Origin: Flavicella sediminum
GTDB taxonomy: Bacteria > Bacteroidota > Bacteroidia > Flavobacteriales > Flavobacteriaceae
NCBI RefSeq assembly: GCF_006381105.1
Contig: NZ_VDET01000015.1
Location: 1-64,000, forward strand
Direction: 5' to 3'
Length of the DNA: 64,000 bases
In this document: one piece after another, positions 8,373 to 17,917 of the stretch
How the letters are laid out: each line of letters opens with the position of its first letter
Position numbering within the stretch: the first letter of the stretch is position 1
Notes under the pieces: generated by a model
The model's input: the letters and a program-made list of their open reading frames with translations, nothing else
Told to the model about the DNA's origin: nothing
The model's database searches: none
Program-made: the position numbers and the translations under genes

Positions 8373-10904
8373 GTGTTATTTTTGGACAAAATTAAAAATC
8401 CTTTGTTGAAAAACAATTTCAAAATACTAGTCAGACTTACTGTATGCAGTGTGCTTTTTATCACTTCATGTACTTCAACAAAATATGTCCCAAAGGGAGA
8501 TTTCCTTCTGAGCAAAAATAAAATTATTGTCGATGGTAAAAACACCGTCAACACCGAAGTAAACGATTTAATTATTCAAAGACCGAATCAAAAATCAATT
8601 GGATTGCCGCTTTCTTTGTTTTTTTACAACTTTGGAAACATCAATTACAAAGAGGACCATGCCAAATGGATCGAAAACAATCCTAAAACTTCAAAATTTT
8701 TAAACAAAGTCTTCTCTAGAAAACAAACCTTAAAAATGGGGGAATCTTATAAAGATTTGCACAAATGGTTTTTAACCAAAGGAGAAGCTCCTGTAATTCA
8801 CGACATCAACAAAACGGAAGCCAGTGTAAAAAAACTGCGAACCTATTATTTCAACCAAGGTTATTTTGATGCTGAAGTGACCAATGAACCTGATTTAGGG
8901 ATTAAAAAAATAACCATAGAATATGCTGTCACAAAAAACAAGCCCTATTTTTTAAACAAAACAAGTACATTAATAGAATCACAGGTAGCAGATTCTATTT
9001 ACAACACGCACAAAGACTTTTCTTTTTTAAAAGAAGGAGATCGCTATAAAGATTTAAACTTCAGAAAAGAAGCCAAGCGGCTTACAAATTTATACAGAAA
9101 CAACGGTATCTATCATTTTACAGAAAACTTGATTGGTTTTTATGAAATAGACACCGCTAGTGTTGATTACAAAACAGATGTTTTGTTGAAGATTGCCAAT
9201 CGTGTTTCTGAAAAAAGCGGAAAGGTTTATACCCATCCTTTAAAAATTCAAACCATAAAAGCAATTAATATCATTGCCGATTATTCTTACAATAAAAAAG
9301 ATGATGTCTTTCAAGACTCCGTTTCGTATCAAGGTTACAATTTCTTTTCTCATGACAAGTTAAAATATCGACCAAAAGCTTTATTGAATTCTATCTTTAT
9401 TGAACCCAATGATATTTACAAGGACAGTGCCCGAAATTTAACCAGAAATCATTTAAAGTCCTTAAAAAACTTCAAACTTGTCAAAGTAAAATACAACGAA
9501 TTAAATGACGAGGAGCTAGCGGCAACCATAATCTTAACTCCGCTGAAAAAATATTCTATCGGATTAAATACCGAAGCCATACATTCTAACATTAAGCAAC
9601 TAGGTTTTTCAGGAGGATTCTCCTTCTTAAACAGAAACACCTTTAAAGGAGCTGAAATTTTCAAACTATCTTTTCAAGGTTCCATCTTTGATGTTTCAAA
9701 CAACACCGGTTCCGACGATACTCCTTTTAATTCATGGGAAATTGGTGCTGATGCTTCTTTAGAAATTCCTCGTTTTGTTTTTCCGTTTATCAACAACAAA
9801 TTGATTCCAAAAAGAATGGGGCCTAAAACAGTTTTCTCTTTGGGTACCAGTTTTCAAAAAAATATTGGTTTAGACAAACAAAAATTTACGGGTGTTATTG
9901 ATGTAAGCTGGCAAGCTACAAAAAGAAAAAAACACACCATTGAATTTATCAATGCACAGTTTGTAAAAAACTTAAACACTGATTCCTATTTCGACATCTA
10001 TTCGTCAGAATATAGCAAGTTAAAAACAATTCAAGAAACCTATTTCCCTTCTGAATCTATTAGCCATTTAAATGCTTTGAGTTTTATAAACAACCAAATA
10101 GATAACGACTTTAACAACAGCAATCCTGATGAATATAAAATAGCCAAGAACATTGAAAAAAGGCATGCTATATTAACCACTAATTATGTAAGTCCGTCTA
10201 TCACCTACGCATTCACCTATAATACACAGTCTAATTTTAAAGACAATAGTTATTTTTTCTTTAAAGCTAAAATTGCCGCATCAGGAAACTTAACTTCGGC
10301 AATTACACAAACAAGAGACGGCGATGTCAAAACTTTTTTAGACATTCCAATTGCGCAATTTGTACGTACCGATTTTGAATTTAAAAAATTCTGGAGAACC
10401 TCTTCTAGCAGCGTACTGGCCTATAGATCTTTTTTAGGCGTTGCCATTCCTTATGGTAATTCAGATGAAATACCATTTACAAACAGTTATTTCATTGGAG
10501 GATCCAATGATATTAGAGCTTGGAAAACCTATGACTTAGGGCCAGGATCCAGCAATTCAGGTTTGGAATACAATGTTTCAAATTTTAAATTCATCACCAG
10601 TCTCGAATATCGTTTTGATTTTTCTAGAAGTCTGAAAGGAGCCTTATTTGTTGATGCCGGAAATATTTGGGACATCACCAACTCCGACTTAACAACCGAC
10701 GAAGAGAAATTTACAGGATTAAAATCTTTAGAAAACATAGCCGTGGGTTCTGGATTTGGTGTTAGGTATGATTTTAACTTTTTGGTGTTAAGATTAGATT
10801 TAGCATTTAAAACCTACGAACCTTATTTAACCAACAATAAATGGTTCCAAAATTACGACTTATCCAATGCTGTGTTGAATATCGGAATCAACTATCCATT
10901 CTAA
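8373..10904 (+). CDS. tamL: TamL: lipoprotein of the BamA/TamA (Omp85) family
   Basis: An 843-residue outer-membrane protein. The start codon is GTG. A hydrophobic segment ends in a lipobox (LFITSC, Cys33), followed by POTRA-like regions (about 35-400) and a C-terminal Omp85 barrel (about 400-843). The barrel contains YFIGGSNDIRAWKTYDLGPG, which holds the conserved xxGG...RAW loop, and ends NIGINYPF. The lipid anchor separates Bacteroidota TamL from proteobacterial TamA. It is thought to insert or shuttle proteins at the outer membrane; essentiality is known from other members of the group, not from here. Confidence 0.9.
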   Translation: MLFLDKIKNPLLKNNFKILVRLTVCSVLFITSCTSTKYVPKGDFLLSKNKIIVDGKNTVNTEVNDLIIQRPNQKSIGLPLSLFFYNFGNINYKEDHAKWIENNPKTSKFLNKVFSRKQTLKMGESYKDLHKWFLTKGEAPVIHDINKTEASVKKLRTYYFNQGYFDAEVTNEPDLGIKKITIEYAVTKNKPYFLNKTSTLIESQVADSIYNTHKDFSFLKEGDRYKDLNFRKEAKRLTNLYRNNGIYHFTENLIGFYEIDTASVDYKTDVLLKIANRVSEKSGKVYTHPLKIQTIKAINIIADYSYNKKDDVFQDSVSYQGYNFFSHDKLKYRPKALLNSIFIEPNDIYKDSARNLTRNHLKSLKNFKLVKVKYNELNDEELAATIILTPLKKYSIGLNTEAIHSNIKQLGFSGGFSFLNRNTFKGAEIFKLSFQGSIFDVSNNTGSDDTPFNSWEIGADASLEIPRFVFPFINNKLIPKRMGPKTVFSLGTSFQKNIGLDKQKFTGVIDVSWQATKRKKHTIEFINAQFVKNLNTDSYFDIYSSEYSKLKTIQETYFPSESISHLNALSFINNQIDNDFNNSNPDEYKIAKNIEKRHAILTTNYVSPSITYAFTYNTQSNFKDNSYFFFKAKIAASGNLTSAITQTRDGDVKTFLDIPIAQFVRTDFEFKKFWRTSSSSVLAYRSFLGVAIPYGNSDEIPFTNSYFIGGSNDIRAWKTYDLGPGSSNSGLEYNVSNFKFITSLEYRFDFSRSLKGALFVDAGNIWDITNSDLTTDEEKFTGLKSLENIAVGSGFGVRYDFNFLVLRLDLAFKTYEPYLTNNKWFQNYDLSNAVLNIGINYPF

Positions 10905-11031
10905 TCAGACCAAAACAAAGCAGATATTCAAGAACTCAAACACTTAAATATTTGACTATTACACCTACAACGTTTTCGTATTTTATTCTACATCACTCCG
11001 TCTAAAAAGTCGAAAGAAGAATAAAAATTAT

Positions 11032-11039
11032 TACTTTTG
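11032..11039 (+). promoter_or_regulatory. -7 promoter box of fbaA
   Basis: TACTTTTG matches the Bacteroidota -7 element (TAnnTTTG), 23 bases before the fbaA start. The -33 region (about 11009-11012) is not a good match. Confidence 0.45.
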
Positions 11040-11062
11040 TTACAAATTAAAAAAAACAAAAC

Positions 11063-12130
11063 ATGAGTCACAATATCAAACCAGGAGTTGCTACAGGAGA
11101 TGCAGTTCAAGAAATTTTCAAATTAGCAAAAGCTAAAAAATTCGCTGTACCTGCTGTTAACGTAACAGGTAACAATACAATTAACACTGTATTAGAAACG
11201 GCTAAAGAATTAAACTCTCCAGTAATCATTCAATTTTCAAATGGTGGAGCAGTTTTTAACGCTGGTAAAGGTTTAGACAATACTGATCAAAAAGCTGCTA
11301 TTGCAGGAGCTGTTGCAGGTGCTAAGCATGTACATGAAATGGCAGTTGCTTATGGAGTACCTGTAATTTTACATACAGATCACGCAGCTAAAAAATTATT
11401 ACCTTGGATTGACGGTTTATTAGATGCTTCTGAAAAGCACTTTGCAGAAACTGGTGCTCCTTTATTTTCTTCTCATATGATTGACTTATCAGAAGAGCCT
11501 TTAGAAGAAAACATTGCTATCTGTAAAGAGTATTTAGCTCGTATGGATAAAATGGGAATGACTTTAGAGATTGAATTAGGAATAACAGGTGGTGAAGAAG
11601 ATGGTGTAGACAACTCTGATGTTGATGAATCTAAATTATACACACAACCAGAAGAAGTAAATTATTCTTACGAAGAGCTTTCTAAAGTTTCTTCAAGATT
11701 TACAATTGCTGCTGCTTTTGGAAATGTTCATGGTGTTTACAAGCCAGGAAACGTTAAATTAACTCCGAAAATTTTAGACAATTCTCAAAAATTCATCGAA
11801 GAGAAACACGGATTAGGACACAACCCTATTGATTTTGTATTCCATGGTGGTTCTGGTTCTTCTGTTGAAGAAATTAGAGAATCTATCGGATATGGTGCTA
11901 TCAAAATGAATATTGATACTGATTTACAGTATGCTTTCATGGAAGGAATTAGAGATTATATGGGCGCTAATGCTGAATATTTAGCCTCTCAAATTGGAAA
12001 CCCAACTGGACCTGATGCTCCTAACAAAAAGTATTACGACCCAAGAGTTTGGTTACGTGCAGGTGAAGCGACTTTAAAAACGCGTTTGATCAAAGCATTT
12101 GAAGACTTAAATAATGTAAATACGCTTTAA
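11063..12130 (+). CDS. fbaA: Fructose-bisphosphate aldolase, class II
   Basis: A 355-residue cytosolic zinc enzyme that splits fructose 1,6-bisphosphate into glyceraldehyde 3-phosphate and dihydroxyacetone phosphate. Zinc-ligand regions are visible: HTDHAAKKLLPW (about residue 107), GNVHGVYKPG and VFHGGSGSS. The ELGITGGEEDGVDN stretch and the length are those of the E. coli FbaA type (class IIA). It ends with a clear terminator and is probably monocistronic. It acts in the same pathway as gpmI and near rpe in this block. Confidence 0.97.
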   Translation: MSHNIKPGVATGDAVQEIFKLAKAKKFAVPAVNVTGNNTINTVLETAKELNSPVIIQFSNGGAVFNAGKGLDNTDQKAAIAGAVAGAKHVHEMAVAYGVPVILHTDHAAKKLLPWIDGLLDASEKHFAETGAPLFSSHMIDLSEEPLEENIAICKEYLARMDKMGMTLEIELGITGGEEDGVDNSDVDESKLYTQPEEVNYSYEELSKVSSRFTIAAAFGNVHGVYKPGNVKLTPKILDNSQKFIEEKHGLGHNPIDFVFHGGSGSSVEEIRESIGYGAIKMNIDTDLQYAFMEGIRDYMGANAEYLASQIGNPTGPDAPNKKYYDPRVWLRAGEATLKTRLIKAFEDLNNVNTL

Positions 12131-12158
12131 GCACTTAATTTACATCTAAATTTTATAG

Positions 12159-12192
12159 AAAGAGAAACTGAAAAATAATTCAGTTTCTCTTT
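12159..12192 (+). terminator. Terminator of fbaA
   Basis: A 14-bp perfect stem (12159-12172 with 12179-12192) with a 6-base loop, followed by TTATTTTTTT, 28 bases past the fbaA stop. Confidence 0.85.
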
Positions 12193-12231
12193 TATTTTTT
12201 TAGTAAATTAGCCCCCTAAAACAGATTATAT

Positions 12232-13089
12232 ATGTCATCTTGGTTTAAGAGAATAGATAAGGGAATTCATACTCCTACTGAAGCTAAAAAGGATGTACCT
12301 AAAGGATTATGGTACAAAACTCCTAGTGGAAAAATTGTTGACACTGAGGATTTAAAACAAAACTTATACGTAAGTCGCGAAGACGGTTACCACGTAAGAA
12401 TTGGTAGTGCTGAGTATTTTGAAATTTTATTTGATGGTAAATTCAAAGAATTAGACAAAAACCTAGAGGCTGCAGATCCATTGAAATTTCAGGACACTAA
12501 AAAATATCCAGATAGATTAAAAGACGCTCAGAAAAAAACAAAATTGAAAGATGCTGTTAGAACTGCCGTTGGAAAATCTTTAGGGCAAGATATAGTGATC
12601 GCAGCTATGGACTTTGCTTTTATCGGAGGTTCTATGGGAAGTGTAGTAGGTGAAAAAATTGCCAGAGCAATTGATTACTCTATCAAACACAAAATTCCTT
12701 TCCTAATGATTTCGAAATCAGGAGGAGCCCGTATGCAAGAAGCTCCATTGTCATTAATGCAAATGGTTAAAACTTCCGCTAAATTAGCCATGTTGGCTGA
12801 GGCGAAAGTTCCATATATTTCATTATGTACTGATCCTACTACAGGAGGAATTACAGCTTCTTTTGCAATGCTTGGAGATATCAATATTGCAGAACCAAAT
12901 GCATTAATTGCCTTTGCAGGACCTAGAGTTGTAAAAGACACTACAGGAAAAGATTTACCAGAAGGTTTTCAACGTTCAGAATTTTTATTAGAGCATGGCT
13001 TTCTAGATGCCATCTACGAAAGAAAAGATTTAAAAACACAAATAAATTTATACATTGATTTAATTTCAAATCAAAAAATAAGATCTTAA
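12232..13089 (+). CDS. accD: Acetyl-CoA carboxylase, carboxyltransferase beta subunit
   Basis: This 285-residue subunit, with AccA, moves the carboxyl group from biotin to acetyl-CoA to make malonyl-CoA for fatty acid synthesis. The crotonase-fold core shows [24 protein letters not shown] and [13 protein letters not shown]. The N-terminal region keeps the alignment PKGLWYK...YHVRI, but the four zinc-finger cysteines of E. coli AccD are missing (the CDSC-type pair reads TPSG, the second pair SRED). The chain is otherwise full length. It has its own terminator and sits between fbaA and rpsO. Confidence 0.96.
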   Translation: MSSWFKRIDKGIHTPTEAKKDVPKGLWYKTPSGKIVDTEDLKQNLYVSREDGYHVRIGSAEYFEILFDGKFKELDKNLEAADPLKFQDTKKYPDRLKDAQKKTKLKDAVRTAVGKSLGQDIVIAAMDFAFIGGSMGSVVGEKIARAIDYSIKHKIPFLMISKSGGARMQEAPLSLMQMVKTSAKLAMLAEAKVPYISLCTDPTTGGITASFAMLGDINIAEPNALIAFAGPRVVKDTTGKDLPEGFQRSEFLLEHGFLDAIYERKDLKTQINLYIDLISNQKIRS

Positions 13090-13094
13090 TACAG

Positions 13095-13124
13095 AAAGCC
13101 TCATATAAATGAGGCTTTTTTTTT
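13095..13124 (+). terminator. Terminator of accD
   Basis: A 10-bp stem (AAAGCCTCAT at 13095-13104 with ATGAGGCTTT at 13109-13118), a 4-base loop and a run of nine T. Confidence 0.9.
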
Positions 13125-13205
13125 GAATTACAAATACAAAAACCAAGCGATTCTTCCAATTAAATTCATCACCATCTACTCGCTTCTATTCTCAACAAAA
13201 CAGCA

Positions 13206-13236
13206 GTTGTTTAATTGAAAAATAATAGTATCTTTG
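13206..13236 (+). promoter_or_regulatory. Promoter of rpsO
   Basis: GTTG (13206-13209), 19 bases, TATCTTTG (13229-13236). This is a near-exact Bacteroidota promoter, about 62 bases upstream of the rpsO start. Confidence 0.7.
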
Positions 13237-13298
13237 CAGCCTTGATAACGTGGATTATCAATACATAAAAATTATTAATAACAAAATTTAATGTTAGC

Positions 13299-13568
13299 AT
13301 GTATTTAACTAAAGAAGTAAAAAACGAAATTTTTAAAAAACACGGTGGTGCTGAAGCAAACACAGGATCTACAGAAGGTCAAATTGCTTTATTCACTCAC
13401 AGAATTAATCACTTAACAGGACACTTAAAAAATAATCGTAAAGATTATAACACTGAGCGTTCTCTAGTAAAGTTAGTAGGTAAAAGAAGAAGCTTACTTG
13501 ATTACTTGATCAAAACGGATATCGTAAGATACCGTGCTATCATCAAGGAATTAGGATTAAGAAAATAA
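13299..13568 (+). CDS. rpsO: 30S ribosomal protein S15
   Basis: An 89-residue primary 16S rRNA-binding protein. The S15 signature is clear: GSTEGQIALFTHRINHLTGHLKNNRKDYNTERSL followed by GKRRSLLDYL. It precedes pnp, the same order as in E. coli, where a processed rpsO-pnp transcript is known. Here a strong hairpin lies between the two genes. The leader from the promoter at 13206-13236 is about 55 bases and contains a direct or inverted GATAACGTGGATTATC stretch, which could be an S15-binding site (inference). Confidence 0.98.
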   Translation: MYLTKEVKNEIFKKHGGAEANTGSTEGQIALFTHRINHLTGHLKNNRKDYNTERSLVKLVGKRRSLLDYLIKTDIVRYRAIIKELGLRK

Positions 13569-13577
13569 AAATTCCAA

Positions 13578-13606
13578 AAAAGAGGCAAAATTATTTTGCC
13601 TCTTTT
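13578..13606 (+). terminator. Hairpin terminator between rpsO and pnp
   Basis: A 13-bp perfect stem (13578-13590 with 13594-13606), a 3-base loop and a following CTTTTT. It could act as terminator or as an RNase processing hairpin for an rpsO-pnp transcript. Confidence 0.85.
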
Positions 13607-13697
13607 CTTTTTAGTACACATTACTCCACAGGGAACTCAACAAGCCCGAACCAAGCAACACGACACACATATTAGTAACAAAATTTAGAATTAAACT

Positions 13698-15953
13698 ATG
13701 ATTCCAAAAGTATTTAGAGAGGTTATAGACCTTGGAGATGGAAGAACTGTTTCATTAGAAACAGGAAAATTAGCGAAGCAAGCACATGGAAGTGTTGTTG
13801 TGCAAATGGGAAAAGCAATGTTGTTATGTACCGTAGTATCGAACTACAAACAAAGCGATGTAGATTTTTTACCATTAACGGTAGATTACAGAGAAAAATT
13901 TGCAGCAGCAGGTAAATATCCTGGTGGTTTCTTTAAAAGAGAAGCAAGACCAAGTGATGCAGAAGTATTGACTATGCGTTTAATTGACCGTGTTTTACGT
14001 CCATTATTCCCTAAAGATTACCATGCCGAAACACAAGTAATGGTACAATTAATGTCTCATGATGAAGATGTTATGCCAGACGCTTTGGCTGGATTAGCTG
14101 CCTCGGCCGCTATTCAATTAAGTGACCTTCCTTTTGAATGTCCAATTTCTGAAGCACGTGTTGCAAGAGTAAATGGAGAATTCGTAATCAACCCTACAAG
14201 AGCTCAATTAGCTGAAGCTGACATCGACATGATGATTGGAGCTTCTGCTGAATCAGTAATGATGGTAGAGGGTGAAATGGATGAATGTAGCGAAGAAGAA
14301 ATGGCTGATGCAATTAAGTTTGCACATGAGGCTATTAAAGTACAATGTGCTGCTCAAGTAAGATTGGCAGAAGCTTTCGGAAAGAAAGAAACACGTGAGT
14401 ACGCGGTTGCAGAAGAAAACGAAGAATTAGCAGCAAAAATCAACGCTTTGACTTATGATAAGTGTTATGCAATTGCAGCTAAAGGAACTTCTAAAGTAGA
14501 AAGAACAGACGCTTTTGCTGCTGTTAAAGAAGAAGTTAAAGCTACTTTTACGGAAGAAGAATTAGCAGAATATGGTGATTTAGTTGGAAAATACTTCAAC
14601 AAATCTCAAAAAGAAGCCATCCGTGAATTAACTTTATCAGAAGGTTTACGTTTAGACGGACGTAAGACTACAGACATCAGACCTATCTGGTGTGAAGTAG
14701 ACTACTTACCATCTACACACGGTTCTTCTGTATTTACAAGAGGGGAAACACAAGCATTGGCTACAGTAACTTTAGGAACTTCTAGAGATGCCAATATTAT
14801 TGATTCACCAACAAACGAAGGTGAAGAACGTTTTTACCTACACTACAACTTCCCTCCTTTCTGTACAGGTGAAGCAAGACCTTTAAGAGGAACTTCACGT
14901 AGAGAAGTAGGACACGGAAACTTGGCTCAAAGAGCTTTAAAAGGAATGGTTCCTGCTGATTGCCCTTACACAGTAAGAGTTGTATCTGAAGTATTAGAAT
15001 CTAACGGTTCTTCTTCTATGGCGACTGTTTGTGCTGGTACAATGGCATTAATGGATGCAGGTGTACAAATGACAAAACCAGTTTCTGGTATCGCTATGGG
15101 ATTAATTTCTGATGGAGATCGTTATGCAGTATTATCTGATATCTTAGGAGATGAAGATCACTTAGGAGACATGGACTTTAAAGTGACAGGTACTGCTGAT
15201 GGTATTACGGCTTGTCAAATGGACATCAAAGTAAAAGGATTATCTTACGAAATATTAGTAAATGCACTAAAACAAGCTCGTGAAGGTCGTTTACATATCT
15301 TAGGAAAAATTACAGACACCATTGCACAACCAAATGCAGATGTGAAATCTCACTCTCCTAAAATGGTTACAAAAAGAGTTGCTAATGAATTTATTGGCGC
15401 TTTAATTGGTCCTGGTGGAAAAGTAATCCAAGAATTACAAAAAACAACTGGTTGTACAATTGTCATCAACGAAGATCCTATTACTGAAGAAGGTATCGTT
15501 GAAATTTTAGGAACTGGAAGTGAAGGAATTAATGCTGTTTTGGCAAAAATTGATTCTGTTACTTTTAAACCTGTAAAAGGAGACAACTATAAAGTAAAAG
15601 TAATTAAAATGTTAGATTTTGGTGCTGTGGTAGAATACCTTGACGCTCCAGGAAATGAAGTTTTATTACACGTAAGTGAATTGGCTTGGGAACGTACAGA
15701 AAACGTAACTGACGTTGTTAACATGGGAGATGAATTTGAAGTAAAGTACTTCGGAACAGATCCAAAAACACGTAAGGAAAAAGTTTCTCGTAAAGCTTTG
15801 CTAGAAAAACCAGAAGGTTATGTAGCAAGACCACCAAGAGACAATTCTAGAGATAACAGAGGTAGTAGAGACAATCGTGGTAGAGATAATCGTAGAGATG
15901 ATAGAAGACCAAGAGAGGACAGAAAACCTAGAGAAGAAAAGAAAGAAGATTAA
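13698..15953 (+). CDS. pnp: Polyribonucleotide nucleotidyltransferase (PNPase)
   Basis: A 751-residue phosphorolytic 3'-5' exoribonuclease. It has two RNase PH-like cores (about 5-230 and 320-550; the second includes [14 protein letters not shown] and [18 protein letters not shown]). These are followed by a KH domain ([16 protein letters not shown]) and an S1 RNA-binding domain (DFGAVVEYL...[11 protein letters not shown]). The C-terminal tail from about residue 705 is rich in Arg, Asp and Asn ([18 protein letters not shown]), as in many Bacteroidota PNPases, and probably adds RNA or protein contacts. It follows rpsO. Confidence 0.98.
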   Translation: MIPKVFREVIDLGDGRTVSLETGKLAKQAHGSVVVQMGKAMLLCTVVSNYKQSDVDFLPLTVDYREKFAAAGKYPGGFFKREARPSDAEVLTMRLIDRVLRPLFPKDYHAETQVMVQLMSHDEDVMPDALAGLAASAAIQLSDLPFECPISEARVARVNGEFVINPTRAQLAEADIDMMIGASAESVMMVEGEMDECSEEEMADAIKFAHEAIKVQCAAQVRLAEAFGKKETREYAVAEENEELAAKINALTYDKCYAIAAKGTSKVERTDAFAAVKEEVKATFTEEELAEYGDLVGKYFNKSQKEAIRELTLSEGLRLDGRKTTDIRPIWCEVDYLPSTHGSSVFTRGETQALATVTLGTSRDANIIDSPTNEGEERFYLHYNFPPFCTGEARPLRGTSRREVGHGNLAQRALKGMVPADCPYTVRVVSEVLESNGSSSMATVCAGTMALMDAGVQMTKPVSGIAMGLISDGDRYAVLSDILGDEDHLGDMDFKVTGTADGITACQMDIKVKGLSYEILVNALKQAREGRLHILGKITDTIAQPNADVKSHSPKMVTKRVANEFIGALIGPGGKVIQELQKTTGCTIVINEDPITEEGIVEILGTGSEGINAVLAKIDSVTFKPVKGDNYKVKVIKMLDFGAVVEYLDAPGNEVLLHVSELAWERTENVTDVVNMGDEFEVKYFGTDPKTRKEKVSRKALLEKPEGYVARPPRDNSRDNRGSRDNRGRDNRRDDRRPREDRKPREEKKED

Positions 15954-15975
15954 TTCAACTTTCTAAAACTATATA

Positions 15976-16007
15976 AAAAGCTCTTACCTATTGGTAAGAG
16001 CTTTTTT
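15976..16007 (+). terminator. Terminator of pnp
   Basis: Stem AAAAGCTCTTACC (15976-15988) pairs with GGTAAGAGCTTTT (15993-16005) around a 4-base loop, with the T run continuing to 16007. It lies 22 bases past the stop. Confidence 0.9.
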
Positions 16008-16173
16008 GTTTTTATGCATTTCTAAAAAAAGTGATTAAAGTAGACATCTATAGCGCTTATTTAAAAAAATAAAAAAAAGTTACTTTTTTTTGTAACAAAA
16101 CAACTACTTCCTACGTATATATAAAAGCAAGGAGACTCCAAGCAAAAAAATTGCACCAACATCCTATTAAAAC

Positions 16174-17037
16174 ATGAGACAACTAAAAATTACCAAACAG
16201 GTAACGAACAGAGAAACTGCGTCATTAGACAAGTATTTACAAGAAATCGGAAAAGTAGATTTGATTACTGCTGATATGGAGGTTGAGTTAGCTCAACGCA
16301 TCAAAGCTGGAGATCAAGTTGCACTTGAAAAACTAACAAAAGCAAATTTACGTTTTGTGGTTTCTGTTGCTAAGCAATACCAAAATCAAGGTTTAACACT
16401 TCCTGATTTAATTAATGAAGGAAACTTAGGTTTGATCAAAGCGGCTAAACGTTTTGATGAAACTCGTGGATTTAAATTTATCTCTTATGCTGTTTGGTGG
16501 ATTCGTCAATCTATTTTACAAGCTTTGGCGGAACAATCTCGTATTGTAAGATTGCCTTTGAATAAAATTGGATCAATCAATAAAATCAATAAAATGTACG
16601 CTTTCTTAGAGCAAGAAAACGAACGCCCACCATCTGCTGAAGAAATTGCTAAGAAATTAGACATGACAGTAAATGATGTAAAAGAATCAATGAAGAATTC
16701 TGGCCGTCACGTATCTATGGATGCACCATTAATTGAAGGTGAAGACTCTAACTTATACGATGTATTAAACTCAGGAGAATCTCCAAATCCTGATAAAAAT
16801 TTATTACACGAATCTTTAAGAGTAGAAATAGAAAGAGCCTTAGAAACTTTAACTCCTAGAGAAGCTGATGTTGTAAAATTATATTTCGGTTTGGGTGAAC
16901 ACCAACCAATGACACTAGAAGAAATAGGTGAAACTTTTGATTTAACAAGAGAAAGAGTTCGTCAAATTAAAGAAAAAGCAATTAGAAGATTGAAACACAC
17001 TTCTCGTTCTAGAATTTTAATGACTTATTTAGGATAA
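16174..17037 (+). CDS. rpoD: Primary RNA polymerase sigma factor (sigma-70/SigA)
   Basis: A 287-residue sigma-70 with a short region 1.2, region 2 ([34 protein letters not shown] and the promoter-melting segment [15 protein letters not shown]), region 3, and region 4 ([16 protein letters not shown]...[18 protein letters not shown]). The long region 1.1 of proteobacterial RpoD is absent, as is usual for the Bacteroidota housekeeping sigma. This factor should read the TTTG-N19-TAnnTTTG promoters seen in this window. Its own upstream spacer holds GTTAC-T8-GTAAC at 16079-16096 but no clear consensus promoter. Confidence 0.96.
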   Translation: MRQLKITKQVTNRETASLDKYLQEIGKVDLITADMEVELAQRIKAGDQVALEKLTKANLRFVVSVAKQYQNQGLTLPDLINEGNLGLIKAAKRFDETRGFKFISYAVWWIRQSILQALAEQSRIVRLPLNKIGSINKINKMYAFLEQENERPPSAEEIAKKLDMTVNDVKESMKNSGRHVSMDAPLIEGEDSNLYDVLNSGESPNPDKNLLHESLRVEIERALETLTPREADVVKLYFGLGEHQPMTLEEIGETFDLTRERVRQIKEKAIRRLKHTSRSRILMTYLG

Positions 17038-17060
17038 ACCTATCTTTCAAAACTATATAC

Positions 17061-17097
17061 AAACTCTCGATATTCTTTATCGGGAGTTTCTTTTTTT
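17061..17097 (+). terminator. Terminator of rpoD
   Basis: Stem AAACTCTCGATA (17061-17072) pairs with TATCGGGAGTTT (17078-17089), with one G-T pair, followed by C and seven T. Confidence 0.85.
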
Positions 17098-17101
17098 ATA
17101 G

Positions 17102-17109
17102 TACTTTTG
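17102..17109 (+). promoter_or_regulatory. -7 promoter box of rpe
   Basis: TACTTTTG matches TAnnTTTG, 26 bases before the rpe start. The -33 region would overlap the rpoD terminator and shows no good match. Confidence 0.4.
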
Positions 17110-17135
17110 CAAAACAAACTTTTAAACAAAAAGAA

Positions 17136-17792
17136 ATGAGTAATTTAATAGCTCCATCAGTACTTGCAGCTGACTTTGCAAACTTACAACGCGATATAGA
17201 AATGGTTAACAATAGTGATGCTGATTGGTTTCACATTGATGTAATGGACGGAGTTTTTGTTCCTAATATTTCATTTGGTATGCCCGTTATTAGTGCTATT
17301 AAAAAACACGCTAAAAAAACAATGGATGTGCATTTAATGATTGTAAATCCTGACCAATACATTTCCACTTTTAAAAATATTGGCGCTGATATTTTAACCG
17401 TTCATTACGAAGCATGTACGCATTTACACCGAACATTACAAGCAATTAAGGCAGCAGGAATGAAAGCTGGCGTTGCATTGAACCCACATACACCTGTTGC
17501 GGTTTTAGAAGACGTGATCAAAGATATTGACATGGTTTGTATCATGAGTGTAAATCCTGGTTTTGGCGGACAATCTTTTATAGAAAACACGTATAAAAAA
17601 GTACAACAATTAAAAAACCTGATTGAATTTTCTGGCGCTGATACTTTAATTGAAATCGACGGTGGTGTAACCGATAAAAATGCCAATGAATTAATTGAAG
17701 CAGGTGCCAATGTGTTGGTTGCTGGTAGCTACGTTTTTGGAGCTGAAGATCCAACATCAACTATCGCAGAATTAAAAGCACTGATCAATTAA
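17136..17792 (+). CDS. rpe: Ribulose-phosphate 3-epimerase
   Basis: A 218-residue TIM-barrel metalloenzyme of the pentose phosphate pathway that interconverts ribulose 5-phosphate and xylulose 5-phosphate. Motifs seen are APSVLAADFANL at the N-terminus, WFHIDVMDGVFVPNISFG (catalytic Asp and metal ligand), MDVHLMI, MSVNPGFGGQ, and the phosphate-binding IDGGV and LVAGSYVFG. Length and order are normal. It is probably a single-gene unit between rpoD and gpmI. Confidence 0.97.
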   Translation: MSNLIAPSVLAADFANLQRDIEMVNNSDADWFHIDVMDGVFVPNISFGMPVISAIKKHAKKTMDVHLMIVNPDQYISTFKNIGADILTVHYEACTHLHRTLQAIKAAGMKAGVALNPHTPVAVLEDVIKDIDMVCIMSVNPGFGGQSFIENTYKKVQQLKNLIEFSGADTLIEIDGGVTDKNANELIEAGANVLVAGSYVFGAEDPTSTIAELKALIN

Positions 17793-17828
17793 ATTAATTA
17801 TCTAATAACTCAGTAAAACCTGGTTTAT

Positions 17829-17849
17829 TTTTCGCGAAAACGAATTCGT
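17829..17849. repeat. Two adjoining perfect palindromes upstream of gpmI
   Basis: TTTTCGCGAAAA (17829-17840) and ACGAATTCGT (17840-17849) share one base in the rpe-gpmI spacer, about 70 bases before the gpmI start. They may be operator sites or chance. No regulator is identified. Confidence 0.4.
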
Positions 17850-17917
17850 GAATATCTCTTTGCATTCATCGTTTTATTTTAAATTCCATTTATATTTACT
17901 GAATAAAATCTCTTATA

